Part shown: positions 51,516 through 61,558 of the stretch, in pieces
Layout: each line of letters begins with the position of its first letter
How positions within the stretch are numbered: the first letter of the stretch is position 1
Origin: Ruminococcus bromii
Lineage (GTDB): Bacteria > Bacillota > Clostridia > Oscillospirales > Acutalibacteraceae
NCBI RefSeq assembly: GCF_002834225.1
Contig: NZ_NNSR01000069.1
Location: 62,001-126,000 of the forward strand
Length of the DNA stretch: 64,000 nt
Reading direction: 5' to 3'
The notes under the pieces: model-generated
Seen by the model: the letters and a program-made list of their open reading frames with translations, nothing else
The model's database searches: none
What the model was told of the DNA's origin: nothing
Position numbers and translations under genes: made by a program

Positions 51516-51902
51516 TCAGTCGTCAAAGTTGGGAGTCTGAATTGCATCGTAGCCTGTTTCTCCCGTACGGATTTTAACCGCCTGTTTAAGATAGTAGGTA
51601 AATATTTTACCGTCACCCGGGTTGCCCGTAAAGGCTGTTTTTCTGATTGCCTCAATTGTTTTTCTCTCCCATTCTTCGGAAGAAACAACAATTTCAAACT
51701 TGATTTTCGGCAAAACCTGAACATCAACCTTCTGTCCTCTTACATACTCCGACATACCTCGCTGAATTCCGCAACCGACAACCTGATACGCTGTAATTCC
51801 GTTTACGCCGATATCCGTGAGAGCCTTTTTGACATCTACAAACATTTCTTCACGAACAACGGCCTCTATTTTTATAAGCTGAATATCGTTATTGTTTTCC
51901 AT
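51516..51902 (-). CDS. glnK: nitrogen regulatory protein P-II (GlnK)
   Basis: 128 aa. The T-loop segment (GCGIQRGMSEYVRGQKVDVQ, about 43-62) keeps a Tyr at the uridylylation position, and the B-loop is TGNPGDGKIF. It binds ATP/ADP and 2-oxoglutarate and blocks the ammonium channel when nitrogen is plentiful. It follows amtB by 15 bp, the classical pair. The C-terminal tail (AIQTPNFDD) is slightly long. Confidence 0.94.
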   Translation of the reverse strand: MENNNDIQLIKIEAVVREEMFVDVKKALTDIGVNGITAYQVVGCGIQRGMSEYVRGQKVDVQVLPKIKFEIVVSSEEWERKTIEAIRKTAFTGNPGDGKIFTYYLKQAVKIRTGETGYDAIQTPNFDD

Positions 51903-51917
51903 ACTTTAAAACCTCCG

Positions 51918-53168
51918 TTAGTTGTCAAGACCGTTAAATGACGGATAAGCAGCTTCACCGTGCTGTGAAACATCAAGTCCCATAAGCTCATCTCTGAGGT
52001 CAACCCTGATTTTGCCTGTAATAAGTCTTGTGATGCCGTAGCAGATGAGTGTTCCGACAACCGCAATTACAATTGTGATGCCGATACCTGCCGCCTGAGC
52101 ACCGAACTGTGCAAACTCACCGTACACAAGACCGTTACCTGCACTGCTGTTGATTGCCGTGCATGAGAACACACCTGTGAGAAGTCCGCCCCAGATACCG
52201 CCTGTACCGTGACAGCTGAATGCGTCAAGCGCATCGTCAAAGCCGAATTTTTTCTTGCCGTATGAAATCATAATATAGCAAACAGGGCTTGTTGTCAAAC
52301 CGATAATAACTGCCGCCCACATCGGAACAAAGCCGGCACCGGGCGTGATGCCTACAAGACCTGCAACCATACCCGTGCTTGCGCCGATAAGCGTAGGCTT
52401 TTTGTTCTTGATAACATCGCAGAGCATCCACGAGAGCATTGCGGCTGCGGCTGAAACACCTGTTGTCATAAATGCGTGAGCCGCAAGACCGTCGGCGGCA
52501 AGTGCAGAACCTGCATTGAAGCCAAACCAACCGAACATAAGAAGCGACGCACCGAGTACAACTGTCGGAATATTGTGAATTCTGTAAATTGAATGTTCAT
52601 AATCGTGACGCTTGCCGAGGAGTATGCAGAGAACAAGTGCCGAAACACCTGAGCTGATATGTACAACATCGCCGCCTGCAAAGTCGAGAGCACCGATACC
52701 GTCTGCACCTAAAAGTCCTCCCTGTCCCCATACCATATGGGCGAGCGGATAGTAAACTATAAGCGACCAGAAAATTGTGAAAACAAAAATTGACTTAAAC
52801 TTCATTCTGCCTGCAACTGCGCCCGTGATAAGAGCAGGAGTGATTACGGCAAACATCATCTGGAACGCTGAGAATACCATATTCGGAATTGACGCATCAT
52901 CCGTGTAGCCCTCCGTGAGCGAAACGCCCTCAAGACCGAGCCAGCGGAAATCACCGATAAAAGCATTTCCCGAAGGAGCGAACGAAAGCGAATAACCGAA
53001 AAGCACCCACATAACAATTCCTATGCCAATGATAAAAATTGAGGTCATCATTGTATTTACAACATTTTTCTTTCGTACAAGACCGCCGTAGAACATTGCA
53101 AGACCCGGAGTCATTACAAATACGAAAGCCGCACAAAGCAGCACAAAGCCTATATTTCCTGAATCCAT
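51918..53168 (-). CDS. amtB: ammonium transporter
   Basis: 416 aa from the ATG at 53168 (GTGGAGG upstream). Eleven membrane segments. Signature DFAGGDVVHISSGVSALV contains the first pore His and DAFSCHGTGGIWGGLLTG the second. Ammonium uptake, gated by GlnK encoded downstream. The transcript begins about 176 nt upstream with three hairpins in the leader. Confidence 0.95.
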   Translation of the reverse strand: MDSGNIGFVLLCAAFVFVMTPGLAMFYGGLVRKKNVVNTMMTSIFIIGIGIVMWVLFGYSLSFAPSGNAFIGDFRWLGLEGVSLTEGYTDDASIPNMVFSAFQMMFAVITPALITGAVAGRMKFKSIFVFTIFWSLIVYYPLAHMVWGQGGLLGADGIGALDFAGGDVVHISSGVSALVLCILLGKRHDYEHSIYRIHNIPTVVLGASLLMFGWFGFNAGSALAADGLAAHAFMTTGVSAAAAMLSWMLCDVIKNKKPTLIGASTGMVAGLVGITPGAGFVPMWAAVIIGLTTSPVCYIMISYGKKKFGFDDALDAFSCHGTGGIWGGLLTGVFSCTAINSSAGNGLVYGEFAQFGAQAAGIGITIVIAVVGTLICYGITRLITGKIRVDLRDELMGLDVSQHGEAAYPSFNGLDN

Positions 53169-53344
53169 TTTTAACCTCCACATAAACCGTTTTTGCCGAA
53201 GCAAAAAAATAAAGCTCACAATGTTTTTGTCCGATTTTGCAAGTTTTAAAAACTTTGTTGCAAAATCAGAAGAAACCAAAGTGAACTTCCTTGTCCTTTT
53301 TATATTCAGTTTTCCGAAAACTTTGTAAGGTCTTTGCCTTACTG
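53169..53344 (-). promoter_or_regulatory. structured leader of amtB-glnK
   Basis: The predicted 5' end holds hairpin GTAAGG-CAAAGA-CCTTAC (53342-53325). Two bases later is AGTTTT-CGG-AAAACT (53322-53308). Further down GATTTTGCAA pairs with TTGCAAAATC (within 53235-53272). Tandem hairpins at the very 5' end suggest RNA-level control of nitrogen genes. The first loop lacks the A1/G4 pattern of known ANTAR targets. Confidence 0.4.
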
Positions 53345-53350
53345 TCTTGA

Positions 53351-53379
53351 ATTATAAAGCCTTAACGGCTGATTGTCAA
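53351..53379 (-). promoter_or_regulatory. consensus promoter of amtB-glnK
   Basis: Minus strand TTGACA (53379-53374), 17-bp spacer, TATAAT (53356-53351). Confidence 0.75.
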
Positions 53380-53540
53380 TACTTTTTTGAATATTTTTTA
53401 AAGTTTTTTGCTGTTTTTTGAATTGCAGTTTACATTAACAGGTCAAAAGTCTATGCCGCGGCACAAATTTCATTTTTGCAAGTTTATTTAATTTTCTTGC
53501 AAATTATTTTTTTGATTACAGCATATTCTTTGTAGCGTTT

Positions 53541-53567
53541 GTAGCGGCGAACCTCGTTCGCCGCTAC
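53541..53567. repeat. palindromic intergenic element
   Basis: GTAGCGGCGAAC-CTC-GTTCGCCGCTAC, a perfect 12-bp inverted repeat of high GC in AT-rich DNA. Resembles dispersed REP-like elements. Confidence 0.6.
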
Positions 53568-53703
53568 ATTAAATTGTGCAAACAGCTACTATACTACGCT
53601 CGGGCATAATATGTTTTTTTATATTGCAAACCATCTTCCCGACCGCAATTTTCCATTTTCAATTTTCAATTTTTCATTTAATGAACCTATCTACACGAAT
53701 CAG

Positions 53704-53743
53704 GTACGGCGGCTCGCCGTACTGGTGGATAATATCGTCCCTA
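53704..53743. repeat. second palindromic element with GTAGGGACG-type end
   Basis: GTACGGCG-GCT-CGCCGTAC (53704-53722), then a segment whose minus strand reads GTAGGGACGATATTATCC. A related GTAGGGGCGGATGATAT occurs at 63079, so it is probably a dispersed genome repeat. The region between (53568-53703) includes an AATTTTCAATTTTTCATT low-complexity run and no gene. Confidence 0.5.
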
Positions 53744-53786
53744 CAAAATAAAAACTACGGTCAACATAGCCCTGCCAACCGTAGTT
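53743..53786 (-). terminator. terminator of RNase Y gene
   Basis: Minus strand AACTACGGT (53786-53778) pairs with ACCGTAGTT (53761-53753), then TTTATTTTG. Confidence 0.85.
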
Positions 53787-53800
53787 AAAATCAAGATATT

Positions 53801-55363
53801 TTATTTTGCAAAATCGGAAGCTCTGCTTTCACGGATGATATTAACCTTAATCTGTCCGGGATATTCAAGCTCTTCTTCGATTTTCTTGCAGATCTCTCTT
53901 GCAAGCGGAATCATACGCTCATCATTGACAATCTCAGGCTTAACCATAACTCTAACCTCACGGCCTGCCTGAATTGCAAAGGTACGCTCAACACCGTCAA
54001 AAGAAGAAGCAACCTCTTCAAGCTTCTGGAGTCGCTTAATGTAGTTTTCAACATTTTCTCTTCTTGCGCCCGGTCTTGCGGCTGAAATAGCGTCTGCCGC
54101 CTGTACAAGGCAGGCAACAATTGTTCTCGCCTCAACATCACCGTGGTGAGCATGGATAGCGTGAATAACAGCGTCGCTTTCCTTATACTTTTTGGCAATG
54201 TCAACACCGATTTGAATATGTGTTCCCTCAACCTCATGGTCAATGGATTTGCCGATATCATGCAAAAGACCTGCACGCTTGGCAATTGTAGGATCAAGGC
54301 CAAGCTCGCTTGCCATCATACCTGCGAGATATGAAACCTCAAGAGAGTGATCAAGAACATTCTGACCGTAACTGGTACGGTAACGAAGTCTGCCGAGAAG
54401 CTTAACAATTTCGGGATGAACATTGTGCACACCCGCATCAAGCACAGCTCTCTCACCTGTACGCTTGATTTCGGATTCAACCTCTCGTCTTGCCTTTTCA
54501 ACCATCTCCTCAATTCTTGCGGGATGGATTCTTCCGTCTGCAATGAGCTTTTCAAGTGCAATTCTTGCAATCTCTCTTCTGACAGGCTCAAAGCATGAAA
54601 GCGTGATGGCCTCGGGTGTATCGTCAATAATAAGATCAACACCCGTAAGAGTTTCAATGGTTCTGATGTTGCGGCCCTCACGACCGATGATTCTGCCCTT
54701 CATCTCATCGTTTGGAAGAGGAACAACCGAAATTGTTGCCTCCGAAACCTGTTCTGCGGCAAGTCGCTGAATTGCAAGCGAAATAATATTTCTTGCCTTG
54801 TCGTCTGCTTCCTCCTTGAGCTGTTCGGTATATTCCATAATCTTAACCGACTTCTCGTGAGCAAGCTCATTTTCAAGCTGTGAAAGCAAATAGCTTTTAG
54901 CCTGTTCTGCCGTGTAGCCCGAAATTTTTTCAAGCATTTCAAACTGGCTCTTTTTCAAGGTTTCAACTTCTTCGAGTTTTGCATCAGCATCACGAAGCTT
55001 TTTGTTGACTTTTTCTTCCTTGCGTTCCATATTGTCGAGCTTTCTGTCAAGAGTTTCTTCCTTCTGCTGGATTCTTCTCTCCTGACGCTGAACTTCCTTG
55101 CGTCGGTCGGAAATTTCTTTTTCGCTCTCATTTCTGAAACGATGAACCTCGTCTTTACCCTCAAGGACTACTTCCTTTTTCCTTGCTTCGGCTGTTTTAA
55201 TTGCATCAGCCACAATCTTCTTTGCCTCTTCCTCAGCACTCCCGATTTCCTTTTCGGCAGTGTTTTTACGGATGGCAATTCCAAGGAAAACACCTGCACC
55301 CGCACCGACAACAATTGCGGCGATAATGCAGATAATACTTATCCATAACGGCAATTCGGACAC
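53801..55363 (-). CDS. rny: ribonuclease Y
   Basis: 520 aa, standard plan. An N-terminal membrane anchor (residues 7-28), a long coiled coil rich in Lys/Glu (about 35-200), a KH RNA-binding domain ([19 protein letters not shown]) and an HD phosphohydrolase domain ([14 protein letters not shown]). It starts general mRNA decay at the membrane. Its promoter lies about 290 bp upstream, giving a long structured leader that may serve autoregulation. Confidence 0.96.
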   Translation of the reverse strand: MSELPLWISIICIIAAIVVGAGAGVFLGIAIRKNTAEKEIGSAEEEAKKIVADAIKTAEARKKEVVLEGKDEVHRFRNESEKEISDRRKEVQRQERRIQQKEETLDRKLDNMERKEEKVNKKLRDADAKLEEVETLKKSQFEMLEKISGYTAEQAKSYLLSQLENELAHEKSVKIMEYTEQLKEEADDKARNIISLAIQRLAAEQVSEATISVVPLPNDEMKGRIIGREGRNIRTIETLTGVDLIIDDTPEAITLSCFEPVRREIARIALEKLIADGRIHPARIEEMVEKARREVESEIKRTGERAVLDAGVHNVHPEIVKLLGRLRYRTSYGQNVLDHSLEVSYLAGMMASELGLDPTIAKRAGLLHDIGKSIDHEVEGTHIQIGVDIAKKYKESDAVIHAIHAHHGDVEARTIVACLVQAADAISAARPGARRENVENYIKRLQKLEEVASSFDGVERTFAIQAGREVRVMVKPEIVNDERMIPLAREICKKIEEELEYPGQIKVNIIRESRASDFAK

Positions 55364-55651
55364 CTCCTTAGTTTGATTTTTTCAAGTATTTCACAGTTCC
55401 CAATCAATTAGACTTTAAAGGTGCCGTTAAAAAGATATTCAATTTTCATTTTTATTTTCTAAATATTTTTTTACATATTTATATGCACAGTCAAAAAAAA
55501 CACCGTAATGACCGTTTTCAACATTTCAGGCAACTGAAACATTATAAAAATTATAAAAAATATCTATATATAACGGCTCTCTTAAAGAGTCTGATTAAAA
55601 AAGTTGCAAAAGCCAAAAACTGTACTTTTGCCAAAATCCGCAACAGCGGAT
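55364..55651 (-). promoter_or_regulatory. long leader of RNase Y mRNA
   Basis: Between the promoter at 55658-55686 and the start codon there is no ORF. It holds hairpins CCGC-tgtt-GCGG (about 55638-55649), a TGTTTCAG/CTGAAATG stem (about 55526-55550) and an oligo-T stretch. AT-rich single-stranded parts would suit RNase Y cleavage. Confidence 0.4.
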
Positions 55652-55657
55652 AGTACA

Positions 55658-55686
55658 ATTTTATAATAGAATCACCAAATTGTCAA
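55658..55686 (-). promoter_or_regulatory. promoter of rny
   Basis: Minus strand TTGACA (55686-55681), 17-bp spacer, TAAAAT (55663-55658). Confidence 0.6.
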
Positions 55687-55747
55687 GAATAAGCGAGGTA
55701 TTTTTGCAGATAATTAGTTGTGGCAGGTGAAAAAATTACATTTCTTT

Positions 55748-55767
55748 GAACGGAGCGGAACGGAGCG
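55748..55767. repeat. tandem 10-bp repeat
   Basis: GAACGGAGCG occurs twice head to tail in otherwise AT-rich spacer before the gap promoter. Purpose unknown. Confidence 0.5.
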
Positions 55768-55861
55768 GCTCAAATTTGCCTTAAAAACGCAAAATCAGAC
55801 CGTGTTTTTTACCGTATTTGTAAAAAACTCAAAAATTTTTCGTTAAATTTTTGTCAAGCTA

Positions 55862-55890
55862 TTGAAGAAATGAAAAAAATGTAATATAAT
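55862..55890 (+). promoter_or_regulatory. promoter of gap
   Basis: TTGAAG at 55862-55867, 17-bp spacer, TATAAT at 55885-55890, then AGGAGG 20 bp on. Confidence 0.65.
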
Positions 55891-55924
55891 AGAAGCACCT
55901 TAGAATTTTAGGAGGAATTTTTTT

Positions 55925-56956
55925 ATGTCAGTAAAAGTTGCAATTAACGGTTTCGGCCGTATCGGTCGTCTTGCTTTCAGACAGATGTTCGGTGCTGAGG
56001 GTTACGAAGTAGTAGCTATCAACGATCTTACAGATCCTGCTATGCTCGCAAACCTTCTTAAGTATGATACAGCACAGGGCGGCTACTGCGGTAAGATCGG
56101 TGAAAACCTTCACACTGTAGAAGCAGGCGAAGGCTCAATCATCGTTGACGGCAAAGAGATTACAATCTACGCTAAGCCAAACGCTGCTGAGCTTCCTTGG
56201 GGCGAGCTCGGTGTTGATGTAGTTCTCGAGTGCACAGGTTTCTATACATCAAAGGCTAAGAGCCAGGCTCACATTGATGCCGGCGCTAAGAAGGTTGTTA
56301 TTTCTGCTCCTGCAGGCAACGACCTTAAGACAATCGTTTACAGCGTAAACGAAAAGACTCTTACAGCTGACGATACAATCATTTCAGCTGCTTCATGTAC
56401 AACAAACTGCCTCGCTCCTATGGCTGACACACTTAACAAGTATGCAGAAATCCAGAGCGGTATCATGTCAACAATCCACGCTTACACAGGCGACCAGATG
56501 ATTCTTGACGGTCCTCACAGAAAGGGCGACAAGAGAAGAGCAAGAGCAGGTGCTTCTAACATCGTTCCTAACTCAACAGGTGCTGCAAAGGCTATCGGTC
56601 TTGTAATTCCTGAGCTCAACGGTAAGCTCATCGGTTCTGCACAGCGTGTTCCTGTTCCGACAGGTTCAACAACAATTCTTACAGCTGTTGTTAAGGGTTC
56701 AGATGTAACAGTTGAAGGTATCAACGCTGCTATGAAGGCTGCTGCTTCTGAGTCATTCGGTTACAACGAAGATCCGATCGTTTCTTCAGATGTAATCGGT
56801 ATGAGATTCGGTTCACTCTTCGATTCTACACAGACAATGGTATCAAAGATTGCTGATGATCTTTATGAGGTTCAGGTTGTTTCTTGGTACGACAACGAGA
56901 ACTCATACACAAGCCAGATGGTTAGAACAATTAAGTACTTCGCTGAGCTTGGCTAA
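55925..56956 (+). CDS. gap: glyceraldehyde-3-phosphate dehydrogenase
   Basis: 343 aa. NAD fold [17 protein letters not shown], catalytic C158 in [12 protein letters not shown], and the His/phosphate sites [41 protein letters not shown]. Central glycolytic enzyme. Codon use is strongly biased to CTT, GCT, ATC, AAG and TCA compared with neighbours, the mark of a highly expressed gene. Single gene, not joined to pgk-tpi here. Confidence 0.97.
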   Translation: MSVKVAINGFGRIGRLAFRQMFGAEGYEVVAINDLTDPAMLANLLKYDTAQGGYCGKIGENLHTVEAGEGSIIVDGKEITIYAKPNAAELPWGELGVDVVLECTGFYTSKAKSQAHIDAGAKKVVISAPAGNDLKTIVYSVNEKTLTADDTIISAASCTTNCLAPMADTLNKYAEIQSGIMSTIHAYTGDQMILDGPHRKGDKRRARAGASNIVPNSTGAAKAIGLVIPELNGKLIGSAQRVPVPTGSTTILTAVVKGSDVTVEGINAAMKAAASESFGYNEDPIVSSDVIGMRFGSLFDSTQTMVSKIADDLYEVQVVSWYDNENSYTSQMVRTIKYFAELG

Positions 56957-56978
56957 TCTGAATTTACAGATTATTTTT

Positions 56979-57008
56979 GGGGCTGTCCGTTTTGGACAGC
57001 CCCTTTTT
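56979..57008 (+). terminator. terminator of gap
   Basis: GGGGCTGTCC (56979-56988) pairs with GGACAGCCCC (56994-57003), then TTTTTG. Confidence 0.93.
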
Positions 57009-57140
57009 GTTTTGCTTTTGTAAAGAATTTCGGGTTTTTATTCTTTATTCGTAAAATTATGCTCTAAAATGTTACATTTAGTCGCAGTTTATAAAATATA
57101 CACGAAAAATTAGTTTTAAATTTTTTGAATTTGCTTGAAA

Positions 57141-57168
57141 TTGACATATATTTTTGGTATTATATAAG
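57141..57168 (+). promoter_or_regulatory. promoter of glycogen operon
   Basis: TTGACA at 57141-57146, 16-bp spacer, TATAAG at 57163-57168. Confidence 0.6.
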
Positions 57169-57217
57169 TGTGAGCAAATAATCAAAATCAGAAGGTATTT
57201 AACAAGGAGCAGTTCTT

Positions 57218-59134
57218 ATGAATTACAGCTTTAACGAGGCAAGACCGGCACTTGAAGTTTTTCATACCGGAGATTCCGTGTACGCATACAATCTTTTGGG
57301 TGCACACCTCGTGAACTGGAACGGCAGAAACGGTTGTGTGTTCCGAGTATGGGCACCAACCGCAAGGAGCGTTTCGGTTGCAGGCGAATTTAATAATTGG
57401 GACAATAACGCAACCTATATGTACGACATCGGCTACGGTGTTTGGGAGGTGTTTGTCGAAGGGGTCGAGGAATTTTGCGCATACAAGTACTGCATTGAAA
57501 GCGAATACGGCGACAGGCTTATGAAAGCTGATCCGTATGCTTTTCATGCTCAAACCCGTCCCGGTCAGGCATCCCTTGTGTATGACATTGAAAATTATTC
57601 GTGGAATGACGGCGAATGGTTAAACAAACGCAAAGAAAACAACATTTCATCTTCACCGATGAATATTTATGAAATACACGCAGGCTCATGGAGAAAATAT
57701 CCCGACGGCAACTTTTTTAATTATCAAAAGCTTGCCGATGAGCTTATCCCCTATCTCAAGGAGATGCACTACACTCATATTCAGCTTATGCCTATTATGG
57801 AATATCCGTATGACGGTAGCTGGGGCTATCAGGCAACAGGCTACTATGCCCCAACCTCAAGATTCGGCACGCCGTCCGACTTTATGACATTTGTTGACAG
57901 GCTTCACTGTGAGGGTATCGGAGTAATTCTCGACTGGGTTCCGTCAAATTTCCCCGTGGACGATTTCGGTCTTGCAAAATTTGACGGCTCTCCTCTCTAT
58001 GAAAGCAATGACCCAAAAACGAGCAAGCGTGACTCGTGGGGAACCTGCCTTTTCAACTACGCAAGATTTGAGGTTACAAGTTTTCTTGTTTCATGCGCAA
58101 TGTTCTGGCTCGACAAATATCATATTGACGGCTTGAGAATCGGCGCACTCTCCTCTATGCTCTACCTTGACTACGGTAAATCCGAGGGAGAATGGGAGCC
58201 GAACAAATTCGGCGGAAAAGAAAATCTTGACGCTGTTGATTTTGTAAAAAGACTCAACACGGCTGTTCATATGTACCACCCCGATGTTATGATGTTTGCC
58301 GAGGAAAACACCTCATGGCCAAAGCTTACTCATAAAATAGAGGACGGCGGACTTGGATTTGATTTCAAGTGGAATATGGGTTGGATGAACGATATGCTTC
58401 ACTATATGTCGCTCAATTCAATGTGGCGGCCGTTCAACCACGACAGCCTTACTTTCAGCTTTTATTATGCTTTTTCAGAAAAATTTCTTTTGCCGATTTC
58501 ACACGATGAGGTTTCTCACGGCAAAGGTGCGCTGATAAAGCAGATGCCCGGAAAGTACGATGAACAATTTGCAGGCGTAAGAGCGTTTATAACATATATG
58601 TACGCTCATCCCGGCAAAAAACTCGTGTTTATGGGAACTGAAATCGGTCAGTTTGACGAGTGGAATTTCAATGAGGCAATTCAATGGGATTTGCTTGAAT
58701 TTGAAAAGCATAAAAAGCTCAGAACATTTTTTAAGGAGCTCAACAAATTTTATCTTGACTGCAAGCCGCTCTATGAGCTTGACGCTGTCTGGAAAGGCTT
58801 TGACTGGATTCACCATGACGACTACACAAACAGCGTTATTGCATTCAAGCGCACCGACAAAAACGGTGATGAGATTGTTTCGGTATGCAACTTCCAGCCC
58901 ATCAGGCGTGACGAATATTGCATCGGCGTTCCGAAATTCGGTCTTTATGACGAGGTTTTTAACTCTGATGAGGAGCGTTTCGGCGGCAGCGGTGTTGTAA
59001 ACGGAAAAAACATTAAAACCGAGTCAATGAAAATTCACGGCTTTGATCAGGGACTTTCACTCACTCTTCCCCCACTCAGCGTAATCTATCTGAGGTGTAC
59101 AAAAGAACTTGAACCCGATGAAGTTCAAAAATAA
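57218..59134 (+). CDS. glgB: GlgB-like 1,4-alpha-glucan branching enzyme lacking the catalytic nucleophile
   Basis: 638 aa with an N-terminal CBM48-type domain (VFRVWAPTARSVSVAGEFNNW, about 42-62) and a GH13 barrel of GlgB type. The acid/base E362 (FAEENTSWP) and D430 (SHDEVSHGK) are present. The nucleophile position is Gly309 (DGLRIGALSSMLY in place of RVDAV), and the region I His is Asn244 (DWVPSNFP). Spacing 309-362-430 equals E. coli D405-E458-D526 exactly, so the alignment is not in doubt. The enzyme should be inactive as a branching enzyme. It leads the glgC-glgD-glgA operon and may be a glucan-binding or scaffold subunit. Confidence 0.9.
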   Translation: MNYSFNEARPALEVFHTGDSVYAYNLLGAHLVNWNGRNGCVFRVWAPTARSVSVAGEFNNWDNNATYMYDIGYGVWEVFVEGVEEFCAYKYCIESEYGDRLMKADPYAFHAQTRPGQASLVYDIENYSWNDGEWLNKRKENNISSSPMNIYEIHAGSWRKYPDGNFFNYQKLADELIPYLKEMHYTHIQLMPIMEYPYDGSWGYQATGYYAPTSRFGTPSDFMTFVDRLHCEGIGVILDWVPSNFPVDDFGLAKFDGSPLYESNDPKTSKRDSWGTCLFNYARFEVTSFLVSCAMFWLDKYHIDGLRIGALSSMLYLDYGKSEGEWEPNKFGGKENLDAVDFVKRLNTAVHMYHPDVMMFAEENTSWPKLTHKIEDGGLGFDFKWNMGWMNDMLHYMSLNSMWRPFNHDSLTFSFYYAFSEKFLLPISHDEVSHGKGALIKQMPGKYDEQFAGVRAFITYMYAHPGKKLVFMGTEIGQFDEWNFNEAIQWDLLEFEKHKKLRTFFKELNKFYLDCKPLYELDAVWKGFDWIHHDDYTNSVIAFKRTDKNGDEIVSVCNFQPIRRDEYCIGVPKFGLYDEVFNSDEERFGGSGVVNGKNIKTESMKIHGFDQGLSLTLPPLSVIYLRCTKELEPDEVQK

Positions 59135-59214
59135 AATTGATATTTTCAGTCACAAGGCTGTAATTATATTTAAGCTAAAAAAGATACTAAAATAAATATC
59201 GGAGGTATTTTAAG

Positions 59215-60426
59215 ATGTTTCCAAAAAAGGAAGTAGTGGCTATGCTGCTTGCCGGCGGTCAAGGCTCTCGTCTTGGCGTGCTTACCCGAAAGCTTGCTAA
59301 GCCTGCCGTACCATTTGGCGGCAAATATCGTATTATTGATTTCCCGTTATCCAACTGTGTAAATTCAGGCATTGACGCTGTGGGTATTCTTACGCAGTAC
59401 CAGCCTCTTGTTCTTAACGAATACATAGGAAACGGACAGCCGTGGGATCTTGACAGTATGCACTCGGGTGTAAACTGTCTCAGCCCTTATCAGGCTGTTG
59501 ACGGTGCAGACTGGTACTCAGGCACAGCCAACGCTATTTATCAAAATATCAACTACATTGAGCGTTATAATCCTGAATATGTGGTTATTCTTTCGGGCGA
59601 CCATATTTACAAAATGGACTACAACAAGATGCTTGATTATCACAAGGAAAAGAATGCCGCTTGTACAATTGCGGTAATTGATGTTCCGCTTGAGGAAGCC
59701 TCAAGATTCGGCATTCTCAACACAAACGAGGACGGTTCAATCTACGAATTTGAGGAAAAGCCTGCTCATCCAAAAAGCACAAATGCATCAATGGGCATCT
59801 ATATTTTCAGCTGGAAGGAGCTTAGAAAGTATCTTACTGAGGATGAACTCAAAGAGGGTTCAAGCCATGATTTCGGCAAGGATGTCCTCCCTGCCATGCT
59901 TGACGCAGGCGAGCGTATGTTTGCCTATCCTTTTGAGGGCTATTGGAAGGATGTGGGAACAATCGACAGCCTTTGGGAGGCTAATATGGATCTTCTCGAT
60001 CCAAAGGTTACTCTCGACCTCAAGGATATCTACTCAAGAAACCCGATGATGCCTCCGCACTATGTTTCAAATGAGGCGTCAATCCAAAATTCACTCGTTG
60101 CCGACGGATGCAATGTTTACGGCAGCCTTGAGTTCTCAATTCTTTTTGCAGGTGTTACAATCGGTAAAAACGCAACAATCAACTCTTCAATCATTATGCC
60201 GGGTGCTGTAATTGAAGACGGCGCAGATGTTCAGTTTGCAATTATTGCAGAAAATACTGTTGTCGGCAAAAATGCAAAGGTCGGACAGAAACCTGAAGAA
60301 ACGGAAAATCTTGACGACTGGGGAATTACTGTTGTCGGTGCAAATACCGTTATCAAAGAAAACACCGTTATCAAAGCAAAAACCATGATAGACAGCGACA
60401 CGGAGGTGGACGGCAATGAGAAGTAA
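59215..60426 (+). CDS. glgC: glucose-1-phosphate adenylyltransferase, catalytic subunit
   Basis: 403 aa. The N-terminal nucleotidyltransferase site is [37 protein letters not shown]; the catalytic Asp is in [10 protein letters not shown]; substrate Lys in EEKPAHPKS. The C-terminal third is a left-handed beta-helix of hexapeptide repeats. It makes ADP-glucose for glycogen. The last 11 bases overlap glgD, so subunits are made together. Confidence 0.95.
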   Translation: MFPKKEVVAMLLAGGQGSRLGVLTRKLAKPAVPFGGKYRIIDFPLSNCVNSGIDAVGILTQYQPLVLNEYIGNGQPWDLDSMHSGVNCLSPYQAVDGADWYSGTANAIYQNINYIERYNPEYVVILSGDHIYKMDYNKMLDYHKEKNAACTIAVIDVPLEEASRFGILNTNEDGSIYEFEEKPAHPKSTNASMGIYIFSWKELRKYLTEDELKEGSSHDFGKDVLPAMLDAGERMFAYPFEGYWKDVGTIDSLWEANMDLLDPKVTLDLKDIYSRNPMMPPHYVSNEASIQNSLVADGCNVYGSLEFSILFAGVTIGKNATINSSIIMPGAVIEDGADVQFAIIAENTVVGKNAKVGQKPEETENLDDWGITVVGANTVIKENTVIKAKTMIDSDTEVDGNEK

Positions 60427-61528
60427 CAATGTACTCGGTTTCATCTTTGCGGCAACACTTGACGACAAAATTCCGGAGCTTGCATCTTCAAGAACAACTG
60501 CAAGCATTCCGATCGGCGGTAAATACAGAATTATCGACTTTGACCTTTCAAATATGTCAAACTCAGGTATAAGCAATGTGGGCATTGTTGCAAAAAGCAA
60601 CTTTCAGTCACTTATGGATCATGTGGGTTCAGGCAGTGCATATGATCTTTCAAAGAGAAGAAGCAACCTTTCAATTCTTCCTCCGTATGACGGCAAGGCT
60701 TTTTCAAGCTTTGTTGAAACAATCTACAATATGCACGGATATATTGAGCATTGCCGTGAGGAATATGTTCTTATCTCGCAGGGCAATGTAATTACTAACA
60801 TTGATTACACAGATGTTTTTGACTTCCACTCAAAGAAGAAGGCAGACATTACACTTATATATAAGAATCATGCAATTCCGCAGGGCTATGACAGACCGAT
60901 TACCCTTGATGTAGATGATGACGGCAAGGTAAATCAGATTTTTGTAAAGCCCGGTGTTGTTGACAAAGAGGCATTCAACCACGCATACGGCTCTATTCTC
61001 ATCAAGAAAGACCTTCTTATGAGTGAAATCAGAAACGCCATCAGCGTTAATCAGCTTGATGTAAAGCGACTTCTTCAGAGCAGTCTGGGCAAATACAGTA
61101 TTTATGCTTACGAAAATAAGGGTTACTGTGCAACAATCAGCTCAATCAACGATTACTTCGAGTTCAATATGGATCTTATGAAAAAAGAAGTAAGGGATGA
61201 GCTTTTTAATCCGCAAAGACCTATCTATACAAAGGTAAGAGATGACGCTCCGTCACGCTACGGACTTACAAGCAATGTGAAAAATTCAATCATTGCACAG
61301 GGTTGTGTTATCAACGGTGAGGTTGAGAACTGCGTTATTTCAAAGGGTGTTTATGTCGGCGAAGGCGCAAAGCTTTCTAACTGTATTGTAATGCAGGACA
61401 CAAAAATAGGTTGCAATACCAACCTTAACTATGTTATCATAGATAAGGATGTTACCATCAAGGACGGTCGTTCACTTATGGGATATGATTCGTACCCCAT
61501 TTATATTGCTAAAAAATCCGTTGTATAA
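60416..61528 (+). CDS. glgD: GlgD, regulatory subunit of glucose-1-phosphate adenylyltransferase
   Basis: 370 aa homologue of GlgC in which catalytic motifs are altered: the GGQGSRL loop is [10 protein letters not shown] and [10 protein letters not shown] is [11 protein letters not shown]. The fold and beta-helix are kept ([19 protein letters not shown]). In Bacillus and clostridia GlgD has little activity but raises that of GlgC in the complex. The overlap with glgC fits that partnership. Confidence 0.93.
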   Translation: MRSNNVLGFIFAATLDDKIPELASSRTTASIPIGGKYRIIDFDLSNMSNSGISNVGIVAKSNFQSLMDHVGSGSAYDLSKRRSNLSILPPYDGKAFSSFVETIYNMHGYIEHCREEYVLISQGNVITNIDYTDVFDFHSKKKADITLIYKNHAIPQGYDRPITLDVDDDGKVNQIFVKPGVVDKEAFNHAYGSILIKKDLLMSEIRNAISVNQLDVKRLLQSSLGKYSIYAYENKGYCATISSINDYFEFNMDLMKKEVRDELFNPQRPIYTKVRDDAPSRYGLTSNVKNSIIAQGCVINGEVENCVISKGVYVGEGAKLSNCIVMQDTKIGCNTNLNYVIIDKDVTIKDGRSLMGYDSYPIYIAKKSVV

Positions 61529-61558
61529 AGTTTGTTTAAACAAGGAGGTAATCTTACA

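Noticed and set aside
53325-53342. ANTAR-type dual hexaloop hairpins
   Set aside because: The loop CAAAGA lacks A1 and G4, and the second hairpin has a three-base loop.
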